Part shown: positions 1 to 13,125 of the stretch, piece by piece
Numbering within the stretch: position 1 is the stretch's first letter
Layout of the letters: each line of letters begins with the position of its first letter
From: Numida meleagris
Lineage: Eukaryota > Chordata > Aves > Galliformes > Numididae
DNA: 64,000 nt
Direction: 5' to 3'
Assembly: GCF_002078875.1 (NCBI RefSeq)
Contig: NC_034438.1
Span: 17,169,747-17,233,746, forward strand
Notes under the pieces: model-generated
Database searches by the model: none
Seen by the model: the letters and a program-made list of their open reading frames with translations, nothing else
Told to the model about the DNA's origin: nothing
Made by a program: the position numbers and the translations under genes

Positions 1-3000
1 ATGGAACCAAGCCCAAATAAGTCAATGTGATCATATTATTTTTAAGCCAAAGAAACCAGGACTAGAATTTGCCACTGAACAGCATATGACCATTTTCAGT
101 TCTGACTGACCTTCAGATTTCCTTTCAAATTTAGACTAATTACAGAGAACAAGATTCCCAGCAACAGATGCCCCAAAGTTCAGACATATCCTCTCGAACA
201 GAGATATACAGCAGGCAGGTGGGCACCCTTTCCCTCTTCTCTAGTTATACAGATACTGCAGGTATGGTCACAGCCACTGAAGAAGAATGCAGCCACCCCA
301 CCAAAGTTTTCTCTCTGTGCACCTACACATGGAGCAAGCAGAGTGACAACTGCAGTTTTTCCTGTGCTGCTCCTGATGCTACAACACAAATCTCTAGCAG
401 AGATCTCAACATGTTTAAGGCTATCAGCAGTAAAAATTAAACCAGCAATAAATCCATTCCGTTTTTACTGTAATACAAACATGGCCTATTTGAACAACAT
501 TTTCAATACACCTTTCTGGCTCAAACCTACAAAGGAAACCCCTCCTGCTACAGCTCTCAGTAACAAAGTTTTCATTCTTTTCTCATGTGAATCATTAAGC
601 ATTTGGTTCCCTTTTATCTCGAGGAAAGAAAAGGAACACAGCTGTGAAGTCAGCTGTGATATCTTTGAAAGAGATGATGCAAAGTCTTCCGGTTTTAGCA
701 TGGCCTCATTCCTGAATGCTTAATGGACCCAGAAGTTATGAATATTTGTAGGAAAAATAGAAACTAGTCGAGAAAAATATAAACAATGATAGAAAACTAT
801 CTCACTCCTCTACAAGTCAGAGTAAATCACTCTTTCCTTCATCTTAAGACATGATTACTTCTTAGATCCTCCTTCAGTATGGAAAAAATTGCTCAGACTT
901 GCTAAACCATTTCACATACACTAAAATGAAAGTGAACAGGCTTTCAGTTCTTAAAGCATTCCACACTGACATTTTTTTTTTTTGAAAGGGGTTCACAAAA
1001 TGAAGGGGAAAATACTGATTTTGTGCGTGGACTTCTAGAGTGTTCCTATCAACAATTAAGATTTACATTACAACTAAACAGAAATAAATTTTAAGCAATA
1101 TTTTTAATGATTGAGCCTGAAGTGCCCATAGCTACCTAATTCCACAGGTATTATTTCACAAAGAAAAATACTTAAGGACTCTCAGCTTTAAGGGACTTAA
1201 TTTTTTTTTTAGCTCCAAATTTATTGGGTTGATCCAATCATTGGACACTGCTGAAAAAATATTTCCTTAGAAGAGCTGTGAAATAAAGATTGTAGCAATG
1301 AAAACAAGAAATGTAATATGTTTGAATGCCTCCTCAAGTGAGGTTTTTTTTTTTTAATTAAAACACAAAATAACACTGAAAGTACACTTTGCTCGTTACA
1401 CAGCTGCTGCATAGAACAAAGAGCTTCATGAGGTCTACTCTTTTACAATGTCAAGTAAATATTATTAATACATCCCCTAAACCTTCTACTGTTGGTGTGA
1501 AAAAGTTACACTGAGACAAAGTCTATGTTCTGCTTTAAGCAGAATCTATGCAGATCTATGGCAAAGATTTCTTTCCACATGGTGTTCAGCAACTGTTGAC
1601 ATGGCCATCAAATGAAATTATTCCAGAATGGGATGCAGCGGGATATTATTTTCTAAAGCAACTCAAGTTAAAGCCACAGATCATCTTAAAGGCAAAACAA
1701 CATAAAACATGAATACAACATCCTATTTTATGGGGAAAGAAGTAGTGTTAGTTGATGACCAAGTGAGTATCGAGAAAAAAAATGATGTACAGCAGAATTG
1801 TATCTTTGTAGGGAGGAAATTATTTAAATAAATTTCATTTTCTTCAGTACTTTGAGCATAATCTGGATTGAATAAGCAGTTTATAGTCCACCATAAAACA
1901 GCATACCATGATTTAGAATCAAATATATGGGTGATAGAAACAAACAAACAGAATAACACAAAATAACCCCAAGGAAATCCTGTATTTGCGTTGCTGCTGC
2001 TTTCTGCCTGGAAGAGCACATCTCTAATGCAGACAGCACTTGGGTGACTTCCCCTGTCACTCCCTTCTGGTGTATATCAGTTGAGACTGATAATGATCTA
2101 ATGCAGTAATTAATTTTTTTTTTTTCCTCCTCAGGATACCACTGCACCTCCAGTTGTATTGAGCAAGTGACTACGATAAAACAGACTGATCTCTCATCAG
2201 TTTTACAGATCCTACAGGTCTTCTTGAAAATGTTTGGAAGCTAGGTAGTCAGACTGGGATATAATCTTCCTCTTTGATCTCATTGGGCGTAGGTAGCACT
2301 CTTGTTAAGGATCAAGGCTGTCACCCAGCTCCCAGACACACTCAGATCAAAGACTGGCTGCAGGGCATAATCAGGCATGTCCATGAAACATTCAGAGAGT
2401 ACTTTAAGATTTTCAAAGCCCGAAGGATGTAGGACACAATTTGGGCTGCATTTTGGCAAACTCTCTCTTAAGGACCTTAAGTATAGTAGCCAAGCAGTCA
2501 GTACATACAACCATTGCAGCTGCAGCAAATTTGTAGAAAACTTCCTAATTTACACAGGCAATCTCACTGTATCACTCACGTGGCAAAATGAATATGGAAA
2601 GGATATGGGACAATGTGATCTGAGGGAAGGGGAGAGGTTACATGACTAAAGGCTGTGACTATTAATGCGGAACAGTGCAGACAATCACTATGCACTGAGA
2701 TAGATGACAGTGTCCACAAATGTATTATATACACACCAACAAACACAACTACTACTTGTATTTCAATAGCCACCATGAAAACCACTGCTCTTTTTAGCAG
2801 GACAAACACACCAGTAAAACACAGCTGTTTTCCACAAAAGAGTGAGTAGAGACAACATGCAGAGTCCTATGCAGGAGGTCTGTACCTCCCATACATAACC
2901 CCCTGCACATGTACTTCAGAAACCATTCCCTGAAAACCTGCAACTATGTTCATCTGCTAGCTGTTTCTCTCACAAAGGAACACAGTTAACGAAAATCCAG

Positions 3001-5346
3001 TGCTGGTCTATGAAAAGAGAGGAGAGAGCGCTGGTCCAAACTTCCTCACATTATGAACTTGGGTAGCAAAGAAAATGAAAAGAGATGCTCATGATTAGAG
3101 CTGTTTCCAAGTATTATGCTGTGTAAACTCAAGTGTTGGATTTGGGGGAAGAATAGAATAAGGAATTTTGTTTTGCAAGCTACATAGAATCTCACAGCTG
3201 CTAGCAGCTGTAAGGTGACTCATCTCATTTCTGGATATTTTCACAAATGTGTTCTATGTTGCAGAGCAGTGAAGTAGTACAGCAAATACCTACCTTACCT
3301 TTTAGCTGAAATATTTTTAAATAGCAAACAACTGTTTCTGGACATCCGATCAAAAGGTAGTTTTCAGAGAACTAAGCCCTTAAAATGTAATTTTTTATGC
3401 CACTGAATGTGTTTTACGTGTATGTGATGGTGTTAATAGCTTCAAACTTTTCATAACTGAATAAAAGGAAAAAAAAATTATTACAAGATGCTTAGCACAA
3501 TTTCTTTCTTTCCCTCCAAAAAGACCACAAGAAGCTTATTACACAGATTTCTTCAACAAAACCCACATCTGTTAGCTACTTTTCAGGAGTTTGAAAGTAT
3601 TATTGCACAGACATAAAACTAGCAAATTCCTTTCCTGTTTTACCGAGTCACCAAATTATAACAGGATCACTGTATAGTGCGCATAAGAAACTAAGAAATG
3701 AAACCGCTTTGTTGTCATGGAAATTAAAGTAAGGAGCAAAAGCAGTAAGGTAAACAATAGATATTGACTATGGATTCATAGGTTGCTATTTCTTCCACCT
3801 ATCTGCATAAGATCACTACAGATGTTATTGTACTTACCTTGAGGAAATCGTTCCAAACAACTCCATGACTTGATTTCTACCACCTAAGCTGTCTGAATTT
3901 TAATCCATATGCTTATGGTGTATCCTATTGGAACTTCATTCTTTTGGCAACTTAATCTTTTTCCATATTCATATTACCACTGTAATTATAATGATCAGTG
4001 CATGACCATACAACTATTTTAAAATACTTGATGGAAGAAGAAGTAAAATAATCCTTTGGAGGATGCACACTAGTTTAGCAAATAAAGAATCACAAGCTTT
4101 GTTACACCACATTTCAAGCACCTTCCCTTTACTCTGTCAAAGGTAAAGATAGTCTATACCTCTCTTACAATGGCTGAGAAGGCTCATGAAGAGGTCTTGT
4201 GAGGAAGTAGTAAGATTAGGAATTAGTAGAAATGTTAGCAATATAGAAAAATGAAAACCAAGCAATGGAACGAAAGGTTCGTGTGGATTTGGAGAAGTGA
4301 AAGCATGAATGCAGAAACTGTAGCTGCTGTGCAGGTTAGTATTTACCATTATCTATCTTTCTTAAGTTAAGAGAAATGTTAAAAAGAAATACTTCTGCAT
4401 GAGAAAAGCTTATCTGACTTCCACCTACAGACACTGTATAATTTATAACTGTTTAATTCCACCTACTGATCTTTCCTACATTGTAAGAGAACATTATGGA
4501 ACTTCAAAAGGAGTTGGGGGGAAAAAAAGCACAGAACCCTTGATGTTCCCTTACAAGGGGCACTGTTTTTCATATGCAAAACAATATCCCCACAAAAAGT
4601 ATGTTTAAGGAGTATTAAGAAGAAAAAAAATCTGCTATCCCTTGAATACAATAGGCATCAATTAGCTATTACAGTGGCAGTCTGGCTTTCAAAGGGCCCT
4701 ACAAAATGGGCAAGCAAACCTAAGGGAGTGTGAGAAATTCAGGTCATTGTGAAGAACCCCCTCTGAGAATGTTAAAAGTAGCTCTATATTATGCCCAAAA
4801 TACCAGGAGAATACTAGATAAAATAATTTACAACTCTATTAAAAAAAAGCAACTAGTTTATTGTTCTTAAGTAAACAATGAAAAGCATGCCTTTCAAAGA
4901 TCCCAAATCCTCCAGGCTTTTACGAAAACCAAGTAACTGTGTAAATGCAGTCAAATACCTAAACCCAAGCAACAGAGCAGAACAGCATCAAAAAAGGACA
5001 AACTGAATATAAACAGATCACACAAAATACTTCAATATCGATCTCAAAGCTTAACAGGGACTCTGAAAATTTGTGGTAAGTGATCACACACCTACATCCG
5101 ATTAGCTTCTGAACAGCAAGTTAAAAAAGGAGCAACTAAGCAGAGCACGTCATGTACTATTATTGCATTTGCACCGTTTGATCTTTTCAATAAATAACCT
5201 CTCTCCCTTCTGCTACATCACCCTAAAGATCAAAACAGCAAGCCCTTCCAGTCACACTTGCAAGACTACAAAGTCCCCAGCATTGCTCTGACCATGTCAA
5301 GGCAAAACCTGATGGCCTGCTCCTTCCTCATTCCTTGTTCTAAAGA
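1..5346 (-). other. SLC38A9: SLC38A9 intron downstream of first coding exon (partial)
   Basis: On the minus strand this lies 3' of the first recognised SLC38A9 coding exon, so it is read as intron continuing off the window edge. I looked in reverse complement for the next conserved SLC38A9 segment (the part before the first membrane helix) and did not find it. The sequence is AT-rich with short homopolymers (for example near 970, 1200 and 1350) and no recognisable exon, RNA gene or transposon. Confidence 0.6.
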
Positions 5347-5580
5347 TCATAGAATCATAGCATCATTAAGGCTGGAAATGACCTCCAAGACCATCTAGTC
5401 CATCCACCTACTACTAATGTTGCCCACTAAACCATGACCGTAAGTAAGACACCTACATGCTTCTTGAACACCTCCAGGGATGGTGATTCCACAGCTTCCC
5501 TGAGCAGCCTGTTACAGTGCCCAACCGCTCTTTTGGAGAAGCTTTTCCTAATATCCAACCAGAAAGTTGTGCTACCTCTT
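5347..5580 (-). repeat. CR1 LINE 3' fragment
   Basis: It begins with the CR1 3'-terminal octamer motif in reverse (atcatagaatcatag) and continues with the usual antisense CR1 3' sequence: 'ggctggaaatgacc', 'accatctagtccatcc', then the stretch for the poorly conserved end of the reverse transcriptase ORF. Similarity fades near 5580, so the copy is old and 5'-truncated. It lies in an SLC38A9 intron in the same orientation as that gene. Confidence 0.85.
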
Positions 5581-7369
5581 CTAATATGCAAAGATGGGAG
5601 TTCAACCTTGTTTAGCACCACAATGATTTCCAGGCCCTTCTGATATCCCAGGTCTGATGCACTTTGTCTCTGTGCCTCTGCATGCCTGGAAGACAAAAGA
5701 CTAGGATGATCTAAATGGAAGAAAGACCTTAAGGGAGGAACAATAAGGACAAAGAGAATGGATCTGCAAAGCTGGAGGTTGTAGAGGTGGAAATATAATC
5801 CAAGAACATTTGCTGCTTTTGGAGAGAGAACTAAACACCATGTGCTATGACATTTGATGAAGTTGAATCTCCAAATTTAAGAAATCACATGGAAAATAAA
5901 AAAAAACACAATAAGGAACCAATACCTAACTTCACTTTTGAAAAGTGGATCTTGGCTTTTTGATATATCACAAGGGAGCAAACTTCTCTCATTACCTCTG
6001 CATTGCTGCACCACTTGAAACTCACTGCTCCTCCAACACAACACATGCCATCTTCAATACAAGGAGCTCCCCAAAATCTCTACAAAAATTAGCAGTCTTC
6101 CTGTGTCAGAAGAGCCATGAGGGGCTCAGACACTCCACAGGAAGAAGATGAACTAAAAATTTATTTTGCACAACTCCTTTTCTTACATCTACTGTTTTCT
6201 CATTTTTACATACACAGTTCCGTGCATGCCCACACCTGTGTTCCATCGTTCCCCTGTGCTAACTCCTACCTTTGTCTTCCCTCCATCTTCCTTCCTTTTC
6301 CTCACATAGATGAGAAGTTATTTAGCCTTGGATAACATACACGTAGGTTCTTAAGGCCTTCTAAAGCTACAGGACCAGGCTGAGAGCAGGAATTCACTAA
6401 CTTCAAGAACTCCTGCTGAAGTGACCACAAGTAAAAGGAGTTTGTATACAACAGTGCCATCTTCAGCTTCTACAGGAAGATTGCAATACTGAAATACAAT
6501 GCTTGATAGAAAGAGAAAAAAAGAAATGAGGCAAAGGAGTAAAACCAGAGTCCTAAGGCATAGGGCTATTCTTCTACGTAAAAAAGCAGAGCTGGTGTCT
6601 CCAGCTAACATAAGAAGGGCAGCTCCCATTCTAATCTCAGTTTTGATTTAACAACAAACAACAGCTCACAATAATCTTAACTGCAATAGCAGAGGAATCC
6701 TCCCACTCTGAGCTCCCTTGAGGAACAGAGCTGTTAAATTATATCAGAACATGTAAAATTACTGCTTAGCTAAATTTTATTTTTGCAGCTAAAGCAAAAA
6801 GACCAAAGTGCTCTATTTTTCATATCTGCTCTATCTAAAAAAAAAACAAAAAACAAAAAACCAAAAAACCAACATTACAGCTTTCCTAAAGACAAAATAT
6901 TTCCTCAGTACAAACAAATAATGTATTCTTCCCCATATCACTTTCAGAATGCATGCACAGCCATTCACACATGTTGACAGCCATTTACCTACTGCATCTG
7001 GCAAGCTTTCTTGCATAGCCTCAACACTTCACTTTGTTGTGCTAAATAAAAATCATCACAGTTCGGTATGCACACTATTCATTCAGTGTTTAAAGAGCAT
7101 TTTACAACTCACAAGCTGAATTCTAATTGGACCATGCTCGTTATTTGATGTCAATAGGAAAGTCTTACTCTTATACTCAAAATAGCAAGCACATTTCTTC
7201 ATCTAGTGCTTAGAGAAAACATAGTATAGAGACAAAACAGGAACTGTTTGTAGTTAGACCCTACTTTTCAAATGTCAGTTTTCTGTCTTTGTAGAATTCT
7301 GTTGCTGGAAGCAAAGATTAGACAGCAAACCATTGCAGAATCATTCTGCATGCTCAGCTTTCCTCTTAC
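5581..7369 (-). other. SLC38A9: SLC38A9 intron, no further feature seen
   Basis: This is the remaining intron between the CR1 fragment and the first coding exon. It contains an A-rich run near 6838-6870 and nothing else I can name. Confidence 0.55.
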
Positions 7370-7473
7370 CTTTTGCATTTAAAATCTTCTGGACTAAACT
7401 GTATATTCATGATTCCATAATTACTTTCATCACCTCCCACAGGAATCAAGAGAGGCTTGGTATCCTCCTCCAT
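7370..7473 (-). CDS. SLC38A9: SLC38A9 first coding exon
   Basis: The reverse complement starts at an ATG (7473-7471) and encodes 34 codons plus two bases. It opens MEEDTKPLLIPVGG and contains GIMNIQFSPEDFKCKR, ending at a good donor (CAAAAG|GTAAGA, last exon base 7370). The MNIQF...KR segment matches the cytosolic N terminus of vertebrate SLC38A9, and the opening matches the fish form (MDEDSKPLL as I recall it). SLC38A9 is an 11-helix lysosomal arginine-sensing amino-acid transporter whose N-terminal tail contacts Rag-Ragulator to signal to mTORC1. Only this tail is coded here; the helices are in exons off the window. DTKPLL fits an acidic dileucine sorting signal [DE]xxxL[LI]. Confidence 0.9.
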
Positions 7474-7516
7474 ATCTGATGTATATGCTTCCTTCTTCTA
7501 GATTCTGATAGTTATT
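7474..7516 (-). other. SLC38A9: SLC38A9 5' UTR part of the first coding exon
   Basis: Upstream of the ATG on the minus strand, the acceptor TTTCTTTTGTTCAG gives an exon start at 7516, leaving 43 bases of leader. A second possible acceptor (TATCAG) lies ten bases further in and would only shorten the leader. Confidence 0.7.
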
Positions 7517-10500
7517 CTGAACAAAAGAAAGAAAACAAGACAAATGCAGTTAAGTAAGCGGTATATCTGCTATGAATTTAAGACTGGCAGAGTTCCACAG
7601 CTTCGGAAGTTCCTGAGGTGAAAACAGAAAACCCCTTCAATCTGCTGCTGGGAATTCTTGTTTCGTAATGCAAACATCACTGGTCAAGTACAGCAGACAT
7701 AACAATTTCAAAACACCCTCCACATTTAAGTAAAGCGTTCAATGAACCTTTGTGCTCTGATTCTTCTACTACAGCAACAGCCAATATAAATTAAAGCACT
7801 ATGATGGATGTTGCTTTTACACTGGGACTAAAAAAAGTCTGTAAGAAGTGAGGCTCAGGATCTCAATTTCTTTTGAGCTACCACAGCTAAAAACAAATCC
7901 ACCATGTGGAAAGTAATGTTAAGTATATTTATGCGTAGGTCTTACCCTACATTCTTCACAGCACTGTTCCACTCTAAGACCACTGATTTTTAAAAGAACT
8001 GTAATTTCAATTAGCAACAGAAGAGCTGATAACAATTTAACGGAATTATTAGACACTACTGTTTCAATGAATTACTTCAAAGCTTATAGCAAATACATAC
8101 GCAGTTTTCCATTGTATTTCCCAGAACAAGAACAAAGATTGAATTACAGCAGTGTATCATGTCCAGGCTCTTTGAATTAAAGATAATGACTGCTTTAATA
8201 AAGCATTAATAATTATGTATTGCATGCATTCAGAACACTCCAAGCCAAACAATAGGAAACAGATCACTTTTAAGCAAATTGAATTATATTTTCTTCAACT
8301 GAATCACAGTCCTCACATGGGACTTGCTGCAGTCTCATGTTCAGCTGAACAAACATAATGGCTTAACAGCTCTCACTCCTGCTACCTGCTCAAGAATTCC
8401 TCAGCCAGGGCCTATTTTTAAAACAAAAATTGTAGAAGTATCTGCTTTTCCAGTGCAATTGTTTCCTGATATTTTATATGTTAGGCTGAGGGAAAGATAA
8501 ATGGGAACTAGAGATGGCAAAAGATAAAAAAGGATGGCACTGAATGGTATGACAGAATGAGGTGTTTTAAATCTAGATCAGTTCTGAGCTTGAGGCCTGT
8601 TGTATACCTGGACACACATGCATGCTCATGCAAAGAAGAAGAAATCATGCCATTTCATCTCATAATGCGGCCAGTTCCCTCATGCCTTTAGCATCCATGA
8701 CACTACAACTCAAGATATGAAAGGTCTGAATTAAGTTTTTAAAGTTTAAAGGCACAATTTCATCTTGTTCATCTTGGCTCTGTAAGAGATCACAAAAAGT
8801 GATCAATTATAATACGACAATTGTACAAGCCTTCTTTGCAGTCCATGATAGTATCACCTTTTTCTTTCCCCTCATTTTTACTGTCACACTCTTCTTTACC
8901 CCAAAGCCCTTTCCTTCTCCATCATCGTTAATTCTTTGGCTTCAGCTGGAATGTCTTAAGTTCTCTTTTTGTTTTACGGTCTTCTGGTGACTCTCACCAT
9001 TCACGTTCCTGTTCATTTCCTCTCTGTTTTCTGCCTCCCCTACACACTGACAAAACTGCTTTCCAACTTGCCTTTAACAACCACAAAGAGATTTCTTAAT
9101 TGACAGCAATATTCTAATTTCCTTTCACGTGACACTCTGTTCCTTTCCAAATCCCATTTATAGCTTCCCTCTTGATCATTTCTCTTCTACCAATTTCTCT
9201 TATTCTCTTATTTTCTATAGCTCTAGGTCACCTCTTTTCTCCCTACCGATTACCCTTATGACCTGCATACTTCCAGTTTAACTCATCTCAGTGCACTTCC
9301 TCCAGCAGCTCAATACCTTCGAGAGAAAACCAGGGGATCAGAGACTTCACCTACTGCTACAACTACCCATCTGCTCCCCTGCCATTCCCAAGTCCTTCTG
9401 CATCCCTCGGATCGCATGTCAAGAAAGTAGTCTTTATGGCTCAAGCGGAAGACTGATAATTCAGTATTAACTGTTTTTTATTTATTCTCTTCTGTTGTCT
9501 TTTTCAGCTTAACATCCTGCATACTTTCCCAAACAGGTACACTCTTACTTCAGAAACTGAGATCCTTCCCTCCTGCATTTTTTAACCTTTTTTGTTTGCA
9601 TTTAAATCATGTTCTGGATTTAGCCAAAACAAAACAGATTAAAATTTTAAACCCTAATGGATAGACTGGAATTGGAAATAAATTCAAATCTCAAACACTC
9701 ATCAGTGAATTTAGTCAGAACTTTCCCGAAGACTGACTGACATCTTCTCCTCGGGGCTCTTGTTTATGGTGTGGATTAAGTATTGCTTAATACATCACTT
9801 CCTTAAATCCTCTTGTAAATAATGTATTTGTGCTTTGCAATTCAATCTGAAAAATGCAGAAAACAACGATCACCAGTACGACTTTCTCTGCACTATGGCT
9901 ACAAAGAACTCTAAACATTTTTCAGTATTCCATGAAGAAAAATAATCCTTCCAAGACACAGCATGCACTAAGTTAGGCTTGAAAGCATAGTTTGGGGTTA
10001 CAGCATTGTTTATTTGTCTCTTAAGAGCCTACTTAAAAATAAACTCTTTTCAAGAGTCAAGCCTATAAGTGCTTATTGTTGAGGATAGACAAGAGAAGCT
10101 CACGACGAACAAATTAATTACTTTACAAATAGACACAGATATGAAAACCATACTATATAAAATCTGTACAATATGAACACTGTAGCCAGTACCAATGCAG
10201 CTTAAAAGATAACTACAGGCAAAAGAACAAAACACAGAAGAATTAGCCTGATTAACTATCTTTATATCTAATACCCACTCCTTCTTGCCTGGATTGCATT
10301 GCCACTGAACATTTTTTACACATGGGATTAAGCTGGTTGTGATATCCAGCCTTATTGCCTGGCAATTTCTACTACAACAACTACTTCTCACCTGCTTACT
10401 TTGCTAGTATTACAGCTACCTTAAGCTTTTATACTAGGAATCTGACCTAGTTTTGGAAGTTTATCTTTAAAAAGCACTCCCGACAGACAACATTCTTGGT

Positions 10501-11905
10501 CTTCAAATCATTTAACCACAACAGCCACATGCTATCAACAGAGTCCCAACAATCACTGGAATCTAATCACCTACATATTCAAACACCATTAATGATGATG
10601 TTTTGAATGGTCGTAAGTCTGCACAGACTTTCCACCTCATCCTCCCTTTTCTGGATCTAACTTCACCAGCTGCCTGTGATGAAGCTGCCTTAGTGCATGG
10701 GAACTGCTGAGTCACGGCCTGAACCACTGATTGAGCACCTGGAGGAAAGACCCAGTCAGCCCTGGGAGCACAGGTGAAGGCAATTCACTGTGTGACCAGA
10801 AGGACTCATTTAAGGGCTGACTGCCACTAAGGAAGGATCTCTTTCTGGAGATCCCTCCTTGGTGGAAGTCTTTCCCTGCAAACCAGAATCTTCTGATAGG
10901 GGTGTGTAAGCTACTTCCCTTCCTTTGTAGCACCTTGCTATGGTGCTGGTCCTTCCACCTCTTTTGTAATACCTTTTCCATCGTGTTCGTCCTTCTGATT
11001 ACTACACTTAAGAAACTCTCTTGTTCTATTTATAGCTCTCCCACAAACATTTGAACCACTGTATCAGACAGTCAGCAACAGCTAACAAATGAATAAGGAT
11101 TTACTAACCCAGGTTTTCTGCTGCTGGTAAAGAAACTGTGAAACAATACCTACAGGTATACAAGGTGCTTTTCCCAGTCCCACTCTGGGCTACACTCTGG
11201 ATGACTTCCAGGTGGTACTCAAAACAGAAAGGAACATTCATTAACCGTTTGCTCCTGCAAATTTATGTTTTCTCTACCTCCTAGTTTCTCCCTCTCTCCT
11301 AGTTACAAAGCCTGAGAAGCTTCAAGAAGTGAAAACAAGGAATTACCTGATTCAGAACTCTCATTCTAACCTGGAGGTGCTGTGATCTGGTCTTTGCACT
11401 GGAGGACAAACACACAGTACAATTTGCTTGTACCAAGAATCTATGCCAGCAGTCAGGTCTGCTACAGTTACATGTATCAATGCCTTAAAATGAGACACCA
11501 TTCTGGATAGAGTCTCAAGTATACTGTTATATAGGGCAGTACTGCTATAAAGGGCAGGGCTATACACACAGAAACTGTGAGAAATAAGGAGGCTCTCCTC
11601 TGAAAAACTGGAACTTCAAAGCAGGACAGAAGAGCTTCCAGGTTCCTTTTTTGGGGGTAATGAGCCCTAGGTTAGAAGGGGCTGAAGAAATAAGAGTAGT
11701 GGCATATTCAGAGCTCCTTAAAATAGGGACAACTTGCCACAAGTCAGCTTGTCCATATTCTTATAGGACTGCAAAGACTGAAAATAATTAAAATGTATAA
11801 ATGGTGTTAAGTTAATGGTTTAAGTAAAACGTATAATGGTGTTAAGTACCAAGTGGTTTGGTAACATTGCTTGTAGATACAGGCTGCACTGCTGTTAAGC
11901 TTCTA
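7517..11905 (-). other. SLC38A9: SLC38A9 intron 1 (proximal part)
   Basis: This is unannotated intron between the noncoding first exon and the first coding exon. It has a pyrimidine-rich tract (about 8860-9560) and a moderately GC-rich 300-base segment (about 10690-10990) that looks like an old repeat I cannot name. Open frames here are short and lack homology that I recognise. Confidence 0.55.
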
Positions 11906-12451
11906 CAAGGGCTGTTCCAAAAGTAATGCCTTTCATGATCTTGGCCCACGACATCAGATGCAGGCTTTGGTGATATGACAGTAGAGGCTGAACCTTCCCA
12001 ACAATATTCTTTTACATGTTGTTGCTGTGTGACAGATGGCAGCAGAGGGGCACTCTGACAGAATAATGTCTCTCATGGATGTGCATGAGAAGCAAAGGTG
12101 TGGCACTGAATTCCTCCATGTGGAAGAAATGGCACCGACTATCATTGACACTTGCTGAATGTTACTGGAGCCCAAGCAGTGGATGTGAGCACAGTGAGGG
12201 AGTGGGTGGTGCGCTTACGCAGTGGTGACAGCGACAGCTGGCCACCTCTGCTGGTGTAGATTTTTATGAATGTGGCATGCAGGCTCTTGTTCATCAGCGG
12301 CAAGAATGCACAGCTACATGTGCTGACTATGCTGAAAAACAGTGTCTCGTAGCTGGGAACTTCCTCTATCAAACAGTGTTATCGTGCTCTTTGCATCTGT
12401 TGTAGTTTCCACGGAAATAAACAGGAGGCAGTACTTCTGGAGCAACCTCTG
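11906..12451 (+). mobile_element. Internally deleted mariner (Galluhop-like) DNA transposon
   Basis: Both ends are present. The left end begins CAAGGGCTGTTCCAAAAGTA; the reverse complement of the right end begins CAGAGGTTGCTCCAGAAGTA, about 20 matches in the first 26 bases. Each end abuts TA (11904-11905 and 12452-12453), the mariner target duplication. The interior encodes a broken mariner transposase N terminus. At 546 bp it is well short of a complete mariner (about 1.3 kb), so most of the transposase catalytic region is deleted. It sits in SLC38A9 intron 1. Confidence 0.88.
12036..12352 (+). pseudogene. Mariner transposase remnant
   Basis: From the ATG at 12036 the frame encodes MAAEGHSDRIM followed by a DNA-binding region typical of bird mariners (FLHVEEMAPTIID). 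A frameshift near 12150 moves the reading to the frame giving AVDVSTVREWVVRLRSGDSD, then a stop at 12257-12259, further coding similarity (KNAQLHVLTMLKNSV) and another stop at 12350-12352. No DD34D catalytic region is left. It is inactive. Confidence 0.85.
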
Positions 12452-13037
12452 TAAGTGCCTCAGGCTGACTCAATGGGCATGTGGCTGCTGACAGATGGTG
12501 TCTAAGTAAAATTTAGAAGAAATTTAACAAAATTACCTTCAACAGATGAGTCTATTATTTGGACACACATATGTTTGCGCAGACTCTAAAGAAATAGTTA
12601 CAATTACCAGAATGTAAAGAAGTTAAACATCTTAATGATTACGTTTTCATCACCATTTTTGAAGGGAGCAGGTCTGTGGGCTGTCAGGACGGAGCCACGC
12701 TTCTTCCCGACTCGCAAGCTGCCCGAAGCGCAGCGCGCCGCCCCGCACGGCGCTCCGTTCCGGCTCGGTTCTCCGGCTGGGGGTTTCAGGCCGGAAGCCG
12801 GCGGGGTTCGGCAGCCAAGCCCATGCCGGCCTCCCCCGCTCGGCCACCGGCACGCAGGGCGCGGCTCAGCCCGCCCCGGCCGGCGGAGCGAAGCGGCCCG
12901 CAGCGCGCACGGGGCTCCCCGGCCGTGCTCGCCGCCCCGCCGCCGGTGCACGCCCGCGGGCGGCGAGACGGCGGCACTCCGGCCCTCCACACGGGCTGCA
13001 CCGCCGGTGGGACCCCCAGGCCGGCGCGGGCTCCTAC

Positions 13038-13106
13038 CTGCGGCAGCGCGGCTCCGGCAGCGCCCTGCGCCGACAACAGGAAGCGACCCCACGCGCCGAG
13101 CCCGGG
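13038..13106 (-). other. SLC38A9: SLC38A9 noncoding exon 1 (start approximate)
   Basis: On the minus strand CTGCCGCAG|GTAGGAG is a strong donor with last exon base 13038. It is the best donor in the CpG island and points toward the coding exon at 7.4 kb. The transcription start is inferred to lie just downstream of the ZNF143-type motif at 13107-13125; the exact base cannot be read from sequence. Confidence 0.6.
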
Positions 13107-13125
13107 ACTACGCTTCCCAGCGAGC
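13107..13125 (+). promoter_or_regulatory. ZNF143/STAF-type promoter motif
   Basis: The plus strand reads ACTACGCTTCCCAGCGAGC, agreeing at 15 of 19 positions with the ACTACAATTCCCAGCATGC motif bound by ZNF143. Such sites sit at the start of many housekeeping CpG promoters, and this one lies immediately upstream of the inferred SLC38A9 first exon. Confidence 0.7.

Noticed and set aside
343..723. 126-codon frame at the left edge
   Set aside because: No recognised homology, no matching splice sites on the SLC38A9 strand, and AT-rich intron-like composition; chance is likely.
841..900. Possible next SLC38A9 exon (reverse frame with SNHVL)
   Set aside because: Only a few residues resemble the expected region, the rest does not match, and there are no suitable splice sites.
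10690..10990. GC-richer block with an 89-codon minus frame in SLC38A9 intron 1
   Set aside because: It may be an old repeat, but I cannot assign it to any family or find ends, so it is not called.
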